A stretch of 64,000 nt of DNA from Gemmiger sp. An194 (GCF_002160145.1 NZ_NFKA01000002.1:62001-126000); one strand, 5' to 3'; counted from the stretch's first letter, positions 15,000-23,932 are shown. Numbers and translations: made by a program. The notes: generated by a model not told the origin, from the letters alone.

Positions 15000-17162
15000 A
15001 TGGAAAAACTTCTCACCCAAATCAAGCGCCACCGCCGCCTTTTGGGCGGTGCGGTGCTGCTGGCTGTGGCCTTTTTCATCTTTGCCTGCGTCTGGCTCAC
15101 CCATGTGCGGGGCAACGGCGAAAAGAGCCGCAGCTGGATGATCAACGACCAGTTCAGCGAATTCGCCCTCATTGACGACACCGTGACCCAGGATTTCGTC
15201 TGTGACCGGGATCTGCTTTACATCGGCTTTGCCTTCAAGGTACAGAAGGCAGGCGATGAGGGCCCCACAGGCGTGCTGGAGCTCACCCTCACCGATCTGG
15301 ATACCGGCGAGGTGCTGGCCACCAGCGAGGGCGACATGAGCAACATTCTGGACACCACCGAGGCCTACTACACCACGCTGGGGCTTTCCCGGCCGGTAGA
15401 GCTGACCGAGGCGGGCGAGCGCCACTACCGGGTAAGCCTGACGGCCCACTACACCGGTGAGGGGCGGCTGCTCATCGGCTACACCCCCACCCCCAACGGG
15501 GCGGGCCTGGGCCTGACTGTGAACGGCCAGCCCACCGAGGGCATGCTGGCCATTCTGGGCGTTTACGCCCAGATCGGCGGCTTCGTGACCAAGTTCTACT
15601 GGGTCATTGCCCTGCTGGCGCTGATCCTCATCGGTGCCGGATGGTGGCTGTTCACCGGGCAGAAATGCCCTCTGCACCGGATGGTCTTCTGCTTTGTGCT
15701 GGCGCTGGGCATTCTGTTCAGCATGGTGCTGCCCCCCTACTCCGCGCCGGATGAGCAGTTCCACATCAACCAGAGCTTCACTCTGGCCTCCACCATCTAC
15801 AACCCCTATCTGCCGGTGGCCCAGAGCCAGATCCACAGCAGCCTGCGCCGCCCCTCGGATGTGGATGTGATCGTGCAGGACGGCGAGACCACGGTATTCA
15901 CCTGGCAGCACATTGCCAAGAATCTGCTTACCACCAACTCCGACCCCTTCACCCACACCCAGGACTACGACGAGTATCAGGTGGATTCCAGCTACACCAT
16001 GTACTGGATCAGCGCCCTCGGGGTGCTGGCGGGCTTTTTGCTGCGGCTGGGCTTCATCCCCACCCTGTTCCTTGGCAGGCTCACAAACCTTGTATTCTTC
16101 GCGTTTCTTTCGGCCTGGGCGGTGAAGCGGACCCCGGTAGCCAAGGCGGTATTCGCCGCGGTGGCCCTGCTGCCCATGACGCTGCATCTGGCCGCCTCCT
16201 ACAGCCGGGACTCCAATCTGCTGGCACTCTGCCTGTTGTTCGCGGCACTGGTGCTGGACCTGGCCTTCGGCCCCCGGGAGAAGCTCGGCTGGAAGCAATT
16301 GATCCTGCCCGCGCTGGCCGGGCTGCTGATCGTGCCCTCCAAGATCGTATATTTCCCGCTGGCACTGCTGGTCTTTCTGATCCCTGCCGCCCGGCTGGGC
16401 CACTATTCCAAGGCGGTCAAGGGTGGATTCCTGGCCCTGTGCCTGGTGTGCTTCTTCTTTAACGCAGGCGGTCAGGTGATTCTGAACGACTTTATGAGCG
16501 GCAACACTCAGGTGGCAGCGGGCGCGGCCTCCACCAGCGTTTCTTCTGAAGTGACTGTGACGGCGGAAAGCACTGCCGAGTCGGCCCAGAGCACGCCGGA
16601 AAGCACCTCTTCCGCGGTGCAAACCAGTGAAGAGCCCGCTGCTCAACCCTCCGAAGAGGCTCCGGTGCAGGACGACAGCGTCTGTTACACCCTGCCCTAT
16701 ATCCTCTCTCATCCGCTGGATACCCTGGAGCTGGCCATCCGCTCGGTGGTGGAAAACGGCGACCATTACGTGAAGACCCTGATCGGCGGTACCCTGAGTT
16801 ACTTTGACCCGGGCGTACAGATCGCCTGGACCTGGGTGGCCGCTTTGATGATCCTGCTGGCTCTGGCCTGGCTGCAGCCCGGCTTTGAGCTGCCGGTGTG
16901 GGCCAAGGCTCTCTGCCTGCTGGTGGGGCTTGCCTGCTGCGGTCTGGCGGTGCTGGGCTGCATCTCCTGGACCCCCACCTATTACACCACCATCTACGGG
17001 CTGCAGGGCCGCTATTTCCTGCCGGTGCTGTGCCTGCTGTTGCTGGCCCGGCCCAAGCGGCTGCTGCTGCAGACCGACTGCACCCGCGGCCTGATCTACG
17101 CGGTGACTCTTGTGGACCTTCTGGTCCTTCTCAATGCTTTTCTTTCCATTCTGGCCCGGTAA
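15000..17162 (+). CDS. DUF2142-type polytopic membrane protein, probable GT-C glycosyltransferase
   Basis: A 720-residue membrane protein. A first transmembrane helix spans about residues 14-36, an extracellular beta-rich segment follows to about 195, and about ten helices follow after that. The DUF2142 hallmark is PPYSAPDEQFHINQ near residue 250, with the acidic pair used by GT-C enzymes near an extracellular loop. Residues 510-560 are a low-complexity insertion rich in Ser, Thr, Glu and Pro, facing outside by topology, unusual for the family. GT-C members use lipid-phosphate sugars, which fits the DPM-like GT2 and GtrA genes downstream. The ATG at 15000 follows GGAAAGGG; the longer open frame upstream overlaps the AraD-like gene and is not used. 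Confidence 0.75.
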   Translation: MEKLLTQIKRHRRLLGGAVLLAVAFFIFACVWLTHVRGNGEKSRSWMINDQFSEFALIDDTVTQDFVCDRDLLYIGFAFKVQKAGDEGPTGVLELTLTDLDTGEVLATSEGDMSNILDTTEAYYTTLGLSRPVELTEAGERHYRVSLTAHYTGEGRLLIGYTPTPNGAGLGLTVNGQPTEGMLAILGVYAQIGGFVTKFYWVIALLALILIGAGWWLFTGQKCPLHRMVFCFVLALGILFSMVLPPYSAPDEQFHINQSFTLASTIYNPYLPVAQSQIHSSLRRPSDVDVIVQDGETTVFTWQHIAKNLLTTNSDPFTHTQDYDEYQVDSSYTMYWISALGVLAGFLLRLGFIPTLFLGRLTNLVFFAFLSAWAVKRTPVAKAVFAAVALLPMTLHLAASYSRDSNLLALCLLFAALVLDLAFGPREKLGWKQLILPALAGLLIVPSKIVYFPLALLVFLIPAARLGHYSKAVKGGFLALCLVCFFFNAGGQVILNDFMSGNTQVAAGAASTSVSSEVTVTAESTAESAQSTPESTSSAVQTSEEPAAQPSEEAPVQDDSVCYTLPYILSHPLDTLELAIRSVVENGDHYVKTLIGGTLSYFDPGVQIAWTWVAALMILLALAWLQPGFELPVWAKALCLLVGLACCGLAVLGCISWTPTYYTTIYGLQGRYFLPVLCLLLLARPKRLLLQTDCTRGLIYAVTLVDLLVLLNAFLSILAR

Positions 17163-17199
17163 ACGGCCATACGCCATCCGTTAAGGAGTACGATATTTT

Positions 17200-18267
17200 A
17201 TGGATTACAAGCAAATTCCTCTGATCATCCCCTCGCTGGAGCCGGATGAAAAGCTGCCCCGCCTGCTGGAGCAGCTGCACGCGGCGGGCATTCGGAACAT
17301 CGTTCTGGTGGACGACGGCAGCGGCCCCGCCTACGCCCATTTCTTTGAAGAAGCCCAGCAGCGCTGGGGCTGCCCGGTGCTGCGCCATGCGGTGAATCTG
17401 GGCAAGGGGCGCGCGCTCAAGACCGCCTTCAACTACTGCCTGAACACCTGGCCGGACGCCCCCGGCTGCGTGACCGCCGATTCCGACGGCCAACATACCC
17501 CCGAGTGCATCCTGAAGGTGATGAAGGCCCTCACCGAGCGGCCGGACGCCCTGATCCTGGGCTGCCGCGACTTCGACGAGAAGGATGTGCCGCTGCGCTC
17601 CAGCTTCGGCAACAAATGCACCCGCTTTGTGTTCAAGGCGCTGGTGGGCCTTTCCATCACCGACACCCAGACCGGCCTGCGGGCCATCCCCACCTCCTTC
17701 ATGAAGACCCTGATGCATTCCGGCGGCGAGCGGTTCGAGTTTGAATCCAACATGCTCATCGACACCAAGGATGCCGGGGTGCCCATTGTGGAGGTGCCCA
17801 TCGAAACGGTGTACATCGAGGAAAACAAGACCAGCCATTTCAATCCCCTGCGGGATTCCGCCCGCATCTACGCGGTGTTCGGCAAGTTTTTATTCTCCTC
17901 CCTGTCCTCCAGCGTGGTGGACCTGGTGCTGTTCAGCCTGTTCTGCATGCTGCTGAATCCCTTTGTGGAGGGAACCCTGTACATCACCCTGGCCACTGTG
18001 TTTGCCCGGGTGATCTCGGCCACCTACAACTACCTGCTGAACTACAAACTGGTGTTCAAGAGCCGGGAGCACCACGGCATGGCCGCGGGCAAATACTTTG
18101 TGCTGGCTGTGGTGCAGATGGCCTGCTCCGCCGGGCTGGTCAGCCTGCTGTACGCCTTGACCGGCGGCTTCTCCGAGCTGGTGATCAAGATCTGCGTGGA
18201 CGTGTTCCTGTTCTTCATCAGCTTCCAGATCCAGCGGGAGTTCGTTTACAAAAAGCGCGGGGCGTAA
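17200..18267 (+). CDS. Bifunctional GT2 (DPM-like) with C-terminal GtrA domain
   Basis: A 355-residue fusion. Residues 1 to about 220 are a dolichol-phosphate-mannose-synthase-like GT2 domain (LIIPSLEPDEKL, LVDDGSGP, TADSDGQHTPE near 90, LGCRDF) that would load a sugar onto undecaprenyl phosphate. From about 228 a GtrA domain follows with four transmembrane helices (KFLFSSLSSSVVDLVLF, then FARVISATYNYLLNYKLVF); GtrA proteins are thought to flip or carry the lipid-linked sugar. The product could be used by the DUF2142 protein directly upstream. ATG has AAGGAG about 11 bases upstream. Confidence 0.87.
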   Translation: MDYKQIPLIIPSLEPDEKLPRLLEQLHAAGIRNIVLVDDGSGPAYAHFFEEAQQRWGCPVLRHAVNLGKGRALKTAFNYCLNTWPDAPGCVTADSDGQHTPECILKVMKALTERPDALILGCRDFDEKDVPLRSSFGNKCTRFVFKALVGLSITDTQTGLRAIPTSFMKTLMHSGGERFEFESNMLIDTKDAGVPIVEVPIETVYIEENKTSHFNPLRDSARIYAVFGKFLFSSLSSSVVDLVLFSLFCMLLNPFVEGTLYITLATVFARVISATYNYLLNYKLVFKSREHHGMAAGKYFVLAVVQMACSAGLVSLLYALTGGFSELVIKICVDVFLFFISFQIQREFVYKKRGA

Positions 18268-18295
18268 CGCCCGCCGTGCACGGGAGGTTCGCTTC

Positions 18296-19438
18296 GTGAC
18301 CATCTGTTTTTTCTCCGCCCAGTACCTGCCCACCGTGGGCGGGGTGGAGCGGTATACCTTCAACCTGGCCCGCCGGGTGGTGGACGCGGGACACAGCGCC
18401 ATCGTGGTGACCAGCGCCCTGCCCGGCCTGCCGGAGTTTGAGACCGACGAGCACGGCATCCGTATCTACCGGCTGCCGGTCTGGCCGCTGATGAACGGCC
18501 GCTTTCCGGTGCTGAAACCGGGGCGGGCATTCCGGTCGCTGGCAAAGCAGCTTTGGGCCGAGCCCATCGGCTTTTGTATCATCAACACCCGCTTTTACAT
18601 CAGCAGCCTGTACGCTGCCCGCCAGTGCAAAAAGCGGGCCATTCCCGCCATTGTGGTGGACCATTCCACCGGCCATCTTCCCATGGGCAATTCGCTGCTG
18701 AACGCAGCGGGGGCCTGCTATGAGCATCTGGCGGCGGTCTGGCTGAAGGCCTGCCGGCCCCGCTTTTTCGGTGTGAGCCGGGCGGTGTGCCGCTGGCTGG
18801 AGCATTTCGGCATCAAGCCTGCCGGCCAGCTGTACAACGCGGTGGACCCTGCTGAGGTTCGGGCGCTGGCCCACGCGCCGGACGCGGTGGACTGGCGGGC
18901 CCGGCTGGGCCTGCCCGCCGACGAAAAGCTGGTGGTCTTTCTGGGTCGGGTGATTCCGGAAAAGGGTGTGGCCGAGCTGATCGAGGCCTTTGCCCATGCC
19001 GAGCTGACCGGGTGCAGCCTGGTGGTGGCGGGGGACGGTCCGCTGCTGGCCAGACTGCGGGAAAACTGCCCGCCGAAGGTCCATCTGGCGGGCGCTGTGC
19101 CCTATGCCCAGGCCATGCAGCTGCTGGCCCAGGCTCAGCTGTACTGTCTGCCCACCTACTATGCCGAGGGCTTCCCCACCACCTTTCTGGAAGCGGCGGC
19201 CTGCGGCTGCCCCATTCTGACCACCCGCACCGGCGGCAGCGACGAGCTTCTGCCGGACGAGAGCTACGGCATCCAGCTGGATGGAGTGGACCCCCAGGCG
19301 CTGACCGCCGCGCTGAAACGCTGCCTGACGGACAACGCATGGGGTGCGACCGCGGCCCGAAAGACCGCCGCCCGGCTGGAGGAGCACTTCACCTGGGAGG
19401 CCGTGACCCGCGAGCTTCTGCGGCTTGCCGGGGCATAA
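18296..19438 (+). CDS. Glycosyltransferase family 4 with GTG start
   Basis: A 380-residue GT-B retaining glycosyltransferase. The N-terminal domain begins with FFSAQYLPTVGGVERYTFNLAR, the usual acceptor-side GGxE loop region. The C-terminal domain has VVFLGRVIPEKGV near residue 215, VAGDGPL near 245 and the donor-binding end PTYYAEGFPTTFLEAAACGCPI near 285-306. The start is GTG with GGGAGG about 8 bases upstream; no in-frame ATG gives a complete first strand. Likely acts on an undecaprenyl-linked intermediate at the cytoplasmic face. Substrate not readable. Confidence 0.88.
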   Translation: MTICFFSAQYLPTVGGVERYTFNLARRVVDAGHSAIVVTSALPGLPEFETDEHGIRIYRLPVWPLMNGRFPVLKPGRAFRSLAKQLWAEPIGFCIINTRFYISSLYAARQCKKRAIPAIVVDHSTGHLPMGNSLLNAAGACYEHLAAVWLKACRPRFFGVSRAVCRWLEHFGIKPAGQLYNAVDPAEVRALAHAPDAVDWRARLGLPADEKLVVFLGRVIPEKGVAELIEAFAHAELTGCSLVVAGDGPLLARLRENCPPKVHLAGAVPYAQAMQLLAQAQLYCLPTYYAEGFPTTFLEAAACGCPILTTRTGGSDELLPDESYGIQLDGVDPQALTAALKRCLTDNAWGATAARKTAARLEEHFTWEAVTRELLRLAGA

Positions 19439-19468
19439 CAACCTGACTGCAAAGGAAATTGAACGCTT

Positions 19469-20191
19469 ATGTCCAAGCTATTGATCGTGATTCCCGCCTA
19501 CAACGAGGAAGGAAACATTGTTCGCGTGGTGAACGAGCTGGCAGCCCGTTACCCCCAATACGACTATGTGGTGGTGAACGACGGCAGCCGCGACCGCACC
19601 GCCGCGCTCTGCCGCCAGCACGGCTTCCGGCTGATCGATCTGCCGGTGAACCTGGGCCTGGCCGGTGCCTTCCAGACCGGGCTGCGCTACGCCGCCGAAA
19701 ACGGCTACGACTGCGCCCTGCAGTTCGACGCGGACGGCCAGCACAAGCCGGAATACATCCAGCCCATGCTGGAGGAGCTGGAAAACGGGGCCGATATTGT
19801 GATCGGCAGCCGGTTCCTCACCGTGAAAAAGCCCAAGAGCCTGCGCATGCTGGGCAGCTACCTGATCAGCTGGGCCATCCGACTGACCACCGGCCAGGCC
19901 ATCTGCGACCCCACCAGCGGCATGCGGATGTTCAACCGCCGCATGGTGGAGGAATTTGCCCTGAACCTGAACTATGGCCCCGAGCCGGATACCATCAGCT
20001 ACCTGATCAAGAACGGTGCTGTGGTGCGCGAGATCCAGGTGCAGATGGGCGAGCGGCTCACCGGCACCAGCTACCTGAATTTTACTCGCTCGGTGGAATA
20101 CATGCTCAAGATGGGCCTTTCCATCCTGCTGATCCAGTGGTTCCGCAAGCGGGAGCCCGTTACCTTCTATTACCCGGAAAGGAGAGACTGA
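19469..20191 (+). CDS. DPM-like glycosyltransferase family 2 (polyprenyl-phosphate sugar synthase type)
   Basis: A 240-residue single-domain GT2 enzyme with VIPAYNEEGNIVRV, VVNDGSRD, the metal motif FDADGQHKPE near residue 92 and IGSRFL, all typical of polyprenyl-phosphate mannose or glucose synthases. There is no strong membrane helix until a short hydrophobic stretch near residue 215. The next gene, a DUF2304 membrane protein, begins 5 bases after the stop. GT2 plus DUF2304 is a recurrent pair in Firmicutes polysaccharide loci, where the small protein probably anchors or flips the lipid-linked product. ATG follows AAAGGAAA. Confidence 0.87.
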   Translation: MSKLLIVIPAYNEEGNIVRVVNELAARYPQYDYVVVNDGSRDRTAALCRQHGFRLIDLPVNLGLAGAFQTGLRYAAENGYDCALQFDADGQHKPEYIQPMLEELENGADIVIGSRFLTVKKPKSLRMLGSYLISWAIRLTTGQAICDPTSGMRMFNRRMVEEFALNLNYGPEPDTISYLIKNGAVVREIQVQMGERLTGTSYLNFTRSVEYMLKMGLSILLIQWFRKREPVTFYYPERRD

Positions 20192-20196
20192 ACGCC

Positions 20197-20562
20197 ATGT
20201 CCCCACTGCTTCCCCTTGCGCTGCGCGCGCTTCTGATCTGCGGCAGCCTGTGCACCACCCTGTTCATTCTTCGCCGGGTCCGTCAGGCAAAGGTCCAGAT
20301 CGAGGACTCCATCTTCTGGCTGCTGTTTTCCGCCTGCCTCTTGCTTTTGAGCCTGTTCCCGGAGATCACCACCTGGGTGGCCCGCAAATTCGGCTTTGTG
20401 AGCGAGATCAACGTGGTGTATCTGGCCATTATCTTTTTGCTGCTCATCAAGCAGTTCTACATGTCGGTACGGATCAGTCAGATGGATTCCAAGCTGAAAA
20501 GCCTGACCCAGAAAGTGGCTTTGAACGAGGAAAAGATCGAACGGAGCAAGCTGGACCTGTGA
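20197..20562 (+). CDS. DUF2304 small membrane protein
   Basis: A 121-residue protein with three hydrophobic helices (about residues 5-23, 38-55 and 72-90) followed by a charged C-terminal coil (QMDSKLKSLTQKVALNEEKIE). This layout fits DUF2304, the usual partner of DPM-like GT2 enzymes. The true start is the ATG at 20197, within a longer open frame shared with the GT2 gene's other phase; GGAGAG lies upstream in the end of that gene. It closes the polysaccharide block: a new promoter follows at 20575. Confidence 0.78.
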   Translation: MSPLLPLALRALLICGSLCTTLFILRRVRQAKVQIEDSIFWLLFSACLLLLSLFPEITTWVARKFGFVSEINVVYLAIIFLLLIKQFYMSVRISQMDSKLKSLTQKVALNEEKIERSKLDL

Positions 20563-20574
20563 ACCGGCCCGCCG

Positions 20575-20603
20575 TTGTGTTTCTGAGTCGTTTATGGTAT
20601 AAT
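20575..20603 (+). promoter_or_regulatory. Sigma-A promoter for the 99-residue conserved protein
   Basis: TTGTGT at 20575-20580, 17-base spacer, perfect TATAAT at 20598-20603 preceded by an extended TG. The -10 lies about 39 bases before the ATG at 20642. Confidence 0.75.
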
Positions 20604-20641
20604 AAAAATAACATATATCAACCGACTGGAGGGTTTTTACA

Positions 20642-20941
20642 ATGGCATATACCCCGAAACTGACCTACAAGGGCAAGCCTTTGGTACGCTGCGGCAACGA
20701 GATCTACTACGGCAGCCTGGCTGATCCCTTTGTGATTTTTATGCAGATTCTCACCGAGAAGGAAGAAAACGGCATGAAGATGGCCGATAAGATTCATGTG
20801 ATCCTCATGAGCACCGATTCTGCCAAGCCCCTGCCCGAGCGGGTGGTGAAGCAGAGCAGCAAGAGCGGCCTTTACACCGCTCTGGAGATCGGCTCCATGT
20901 GGCTGGAGCGCGCTTTGAAGGAAGCGCCCGCCAAAAAGTAA
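20642..20941 (+). CDS. Small conserved-looking protein of unknown function
   Basis: A 99-residue soluble protein that I do not recognise. It starts with a basic segment (MAYTPKLTYKGKPLVR), has a central hydrophobic stretch (LADPFVIFMQIL) and ends Lys-rich. MADKIHVILMSTDSAKPLPERVVKQ and the final helix suggest a compact alpha/beta fold. It has its own strong promoter, a good GGAGGG ribosome site and a perfect intrinsic terminator, so it is an independent, probably well-expressed transcription unit between the polysaccharide block and the MATE gene. No Cys cluster, signal peptide or DNA-binding motif is seen. Confidence 0.7.
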   Translation: MAYTPKLTYKGKPLVRCGNEIYYGSLADPFVIFMQILTEKEENGMKMADKIHVILMSTDSAKPLPERVVKQSSKSGLYTALEIGSMWLERALKEAPAKK

Positions 20942-20963
20942 CGACCATTTACTGCAAAACGAT

Positions 20964-21000
20964 GCGCACTGTTCCGGGTACGGAACAGTGCGCTGTTTTG
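20964..21000 (+). terminator. Intrinsic terminator after the 99-residue protein gene
   Basis: A perfect 12-base stem, GCGCACTGTTCC at 20964-20975 with its complement at 20982-20993, a 6-base loop, then TGTTTTGTT. Confidence 0.88.
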
Positions 21001-21054
21001 TTGCCCATTGCTCTTTAAAACTCATGCCCAGCAGGAAAGGATGGATATCGCAGG

Positions 21055-22458
21055 ATGGCATTTCTTCATTTTCATCATACGGCCGGGGGTGGCCAGGTGG
21101 ATTTTTCCGGCCCCAACGTGCGCCGGAGTGTGCTTGCAGTGGCGGCGCCCATGCTGGTGGCCCAGATCCTGAACCTTCTGTATAATATCGTGGACCGGAT
21201 CTACATCGGCAAAATTCCCGGTCAGGGCACGCTGGCGCTGGCCGGACTTGGGCTGTGCTTTCCCCTCATCACCCTGATCACCGCCTTCGCCAACCTGTTC
21301 GGTGTGGGCGGCGCGCCGCTGTGTTCCATTGCCCGGGGCCGGAAGGACCTGAACAGCGCCCGGGCCATTCTGGCCAACGCCTGGTTCATGCTGATGGTCT
21401 GCGGGCTCGTGCTCACAGTGGTGGGCATTGTATTTCACAAGCCGCTGCTCTACCTGTTCGGCGCCAGCGACAGCACCTACCCCTACGCAGCCCGGTACAT
21501 GACCATCTATCTGCTGGGTACCGTGTTTGTAATGACCTCGCTGGGGATGAACCCTTACATCAACAGCCAGGGCTTTGCCCGCACCGGCATGCTCACCGTG
21601 CTGCTGGGCGCGGTGACCAACATCATTTTGGACCCCATCCTGATCTTCGGTCTGGGGCTGGGTGTACGGGGCGCCGCAATTGCCACGGTGCTTTCTCAGC
21701 TGCTTTCGGCGGTGTGGGTGATGGTCTTTCTCACCGGCCCGAAGGCGGAGCTGCGGCTGGTTTTCAAGGGCTTTCGGCCGGATGCAGGCATCATCAAGCG
21801 CATTCTGGCGCTGGGCACCTCCAGCTTTGTAATGTCCTTCACCGACAGCCTGGTCCAGGTGGCCTGTAATTCCACCCTGCGCGCCTTCGGCGGCGATCTG
21901 TACATCAGCGTAATGACGGTGATCAACTCGGTGCGGCAGATCGCCCAGACGCCAGTGCTGGCCCTTGCCGACGGTGCTTCGCCGGTCATCAGCTACAACT
22001 ACGGAGCCCGGGTGGCGGACCGGGTGCGGGCGGCTATCCGCTTCATGACCCAGCTGGGCTTTGGCTATACTCTGCTGATCTGGGGGCTGATTTCCCTGTT
22101 CCCGGAGGCCTTCATCCGCATCTTCAACCAGGACCCGGAGCTGCTGGCCGCTGCGGTTCCCTCGCTGCACATCTACTTCTTCGGCTTTGTGATGATGGCC
22201 TTTCAGTTCTCCGGCCAGAGCGTGTTCAAATCGCTGAACAAGGCGAAGCTGGCCATCTTTTTCTCGCTGCTGCGCAAGGCGATCATTGTGGTGCCTCTCA
22301 CCCTGCTGCTGCCCCATCTGGGCGGGCTTGGGGTGAACGGCGTATTTCTGGCCGAGCCCATCTCCAACCTGATCGGCGGCCTTGCCTGCTACATCACCAT
22401 GCGCTGCACCGTGATGCCGGAGCTCTCGGCCATGGAAACGGTCAAATCTGTCCGGTAA
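21055..22458 (+). CDS. MATE family efflux transporter
   Basis: A 467-residue inner-membrane antiporter with about 12 helices arranged as two six-helix halves. The first helix region (VAAPMLVAQILNLLYNIVDRIYIG, shown here only in part: LLYNIVDRIYIG) is the MATE N-terminal pattern; the second-half repeat begins near residue 245 (GTSSFVMSFTDSLVQV). Members export cationic compounds or lipid-linked intermediates with sodium or proton exchange. Start: ATG at 21055; the nearest purine-rich site, AGGAAAGG, is 15 bases away, so initiation may be modest. It has no obvious promoter beyond read-through from the preceding unit and ends at a bidirectional terminator. Confidence 0.9.
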   Translation: MAFLHFHHTAGGGQVDFSGPNVRRSVLAVAAPMLVAQILNLLYNIVDRIYIGKIPGQGTLALAGLGLCFPLITLITAFANLFGVGGAPLCSIARGRKDLNSARAILANAWFMLMVCGLVLTVVGIVFHKPLLYLFGASDSTYPYAARYMTIYLLGTVFVMTSLGMNPYINSQGFARTGMLTVLLGAVTNIILDPILIFGLGLGVRGAAIATVLSQLLSAVWVMVFLTGPKAELRLVFKGFRPDAGIIKRILALGTSSFVMSFTDSLVQVACNSTLRAFGGDLYISVMTVINSVRQIAQTPVLALADGASPVISYNYGARVADRVRAAIRFMTQLGFGYTLLIWGLISLFPEAFIRIFNQDPELLAAAVPSLHIYFFGFVMMAFQFSGQSVFKSLNKAKLAIFFSLLRKAIIVVPLTLLLPHLGGLGVNGVFLAEPISNLIGGLACYITMRCTVMPELSAMETVKSVR

Positions 22459-22532
22459 AGGGCCCTTGCGGCGTTTTTCCGCTTTCGGTAAGACCAAACC
22501 TTTTCAACAGAGACAAAACATTGTAAGCACAA

Positions 22533-22566
22533 AAAGCGGCGGATGGCAATTGCCATCCGCCGCTTT
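22533..22566. terminator. Bidirectional terminator between MATE and CD1247-like genes
   Basis: A perfect 34-base palindrome centred between 22549 and 22550, with A-rich and TTT flanks. It separates two convergent genes. Confidence 0.85.
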
Positions 22567-22590
22567 CTTGCTTATGTTTGAGGCCGAGAA

Positions 22591-23031
22591 TCACTCGTTC
22601 TCCTCGGTGCACTCCTCGCAGTCGCAGTCCTCACCGCACTCGCTGAATTCGATCTCGAACTCGGCGCCGCAGTTGCCGCAGCAAACCTGCTCATTCAGCA
22701 GGGTGTCCTCGTCCACGACGGTTACCGCGCCGCAGTTGGGGCAGGTCAGCTCGTACTCGGCTTCCACTTCCTCGTCCTCGTCGTCTTCCTCTTCGTCGTC
22801 CTCGTCCTCGTCGTCGCCGAACACGGCTTCTTCCAGGTCGTCCATATCCTCGTCCATGGCATCCAGCTCGTCGTAGACCTGATCCAGGTCATCGTCCATG
22901 TCCGCCACGGTGTCGCACAGATCCTCCAGCAGATCGTACATGGCCTTCAGGACCTTGCCTTCCTTGCTGTCGCCGATCTCCAGACCCTCCATCAGGCCCT
23001 TCAGGTATGCAGCACGCTCTTTCAGTTCCAT
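22591..23031 (-). CDS. Acidic CD1247-like zinc-ribbon protein
   Basis: A 146-residue protein of the Clostridia type named after C. difficile CD1247. The N-terminal 40 residues (ERAAYLKGLMEGL, then KAMYDLLEDL) form a helical domain. Residues about 45-90 are extremely acidic. A zinc ribbon follows, CPNCG near 96 and CCGNCG near 116, and the tail adds more cysteines (ECGEDCDCEECTE). Function is unknown; the layout suggests binding of a basic partner such as RNA polymerase, ribosome or DNA-binding protein, which is inference. Start ATG has AGGAGG upstream. It ends at the shared palindromic terminator. Confidence 0.78.
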   Translation of the reverse strand: MELKERAAYLKGLMEGLEIGDSKEGKVLKAMYDLLEDLCDTVADMDDDLDQVYDELDAMDEDMDDLEEAVFGDDEDEDDEEEDDEDEEVEAEYELTCPNCGAVTVVDEDTLLNEQVCCGNCGAEFEIEFSECGEDCDCEECTEENE

Positions 23032-23117
23032 TGTTCATTCCTCCTTTGAAGAAGTATCAAACATTTTTATGACCACGCCTTCACTGCCGAAAACCGGCAG
23101 CGTGGCGCTCACACTGG

Positions 23118-23158
23118 ATAAAACAAAACCTGGGCGGCGGCAAAGCCGCCGCCCAGGT
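23118..23158 (-). terminator. Intrinsic terminator of efp
   Basis: A 14-base GC-rich stem, 23128-23141 with 23145-23158, a 3-base loop, and on the minus strand TTTTGTTTTATCC after the stem. Confidence 0.88.
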
Positions 23159-23185
23159 GAATGCGTTCCGGAATCAAGCCTTGAA

Positions 23186-23743
23186 TCAGGCGCGCTCCAT
23201 GTACTCGCCGGTGCGGGTGTCCACACGGATCATGTCGCCCTCGTTGATGAACAGAGGTACGCGGATCTCAGCGCCGGTCTCCAGCTTGGCGGGCTTCAGG
23301 GTGTTGGTGGCGGTGTTGCCCTTGAAGCCGGGCTCGGTCTCGGTGACCTGCAGCACAACAAAGTTGGGAGCCTCCAGGCCGAACACGTTGCCCTTGTAGC
23401 TCAGGATCTTAACCATCTCGTTCTCCTTCACGAACTTGAAGGCGTCGGACAGATCATGCTCGTTCAGGGGGATCTGCTCGTAGGTCTCGGTGTCCATGAA
23501 GTAGTACAGGCCGCCGTCCTCGTACAGGTACTGCATCTCACGGCGCTCGATGAAGGCGGTGGGGAACTTATCGCTGGGGTTGTAGCTCTTCTCGGTCACG
23601 GCACCGGTGATCACGTTCTTGGTCTTGGTGCGCACGAAGGCAGCGCCCTTACCGGGCTTAACATGCTGGAACTCCACAACCTGGAGCACGTTGCCGTTCT
23701 CTTCAAAAGTTACGCCATTGCGAAAATCGCCTGCAGAAATCAT
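23186..23743 (-). CDS. efp: Elongation factor P
   Basis: A 185-residue protein, normal length for EF-P, which binds the ribosomal E site and relieves stalling at proline runs. The N-terminal KOW-like domain holds the loop KPGKGAAF with the tip Lys near residue 32, the residue modified in many bacteria. The OB domains follow ([10 protein letters not shown] near 82; then [17 protein letters not shown] near 150). No modification enzyme gene (epmA or ymfI type) is in the window. ATG follows GGAGGATCC. It has its own promoter at 23872-23900, a leader of about 120 bases, and its own terminator. Confidence 0.97.
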   Translation of the reverse strand: MISAGDFRNGVTFEENGNVLQVVEFQHVKPGKGAAFVRTKTKNVITGAVTEKSYNPSDKFPTAFIERREMQYLYEDGGLYYFMDTETYEQIPLNEHDLSDAFKFVKENEMVKILSYKGNVFGLEAPNFVVLQVTETEPGFKGNTATNTLKPAKLETGAEIRVPLFINEGDMIRVDTRTGEYMERA

Positions 23744-23871
23744 AAAGGATCCTCCAATTAAAATTTATTCTGGCCCGGCCAAACCGGCCTTGCACTGCCA
23801 GCGCCGCGGCCTTGCTGCTGCTGTTGGGCGGCAGCGATGCGGCGCGGGCATTCACTGACATATCTGTTATT

Positions 23872-23900
23872 ATTCTACCCCAGAAACGGCTATTTTTCAA
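23872..23900 (-). promoter_or_regulatory. Sigma-A promoter of efp
   Basis: On the minus strand, TTGAAA at 23900-23895, a 17-base spacer and TAGAAT at 23877-23872. Confidence 0.65.
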
Positions 23901-23932
23901 GCCCTTTCTTGCCCTTTTCAGGGGTCCGGCGG

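Noticed and set aside
14979-17177. Long minus-strand open frame of 732 codons opposite the DUF2142 gene
   Set aside because: Shadow frame with no recognisable domain and no ribosome site.
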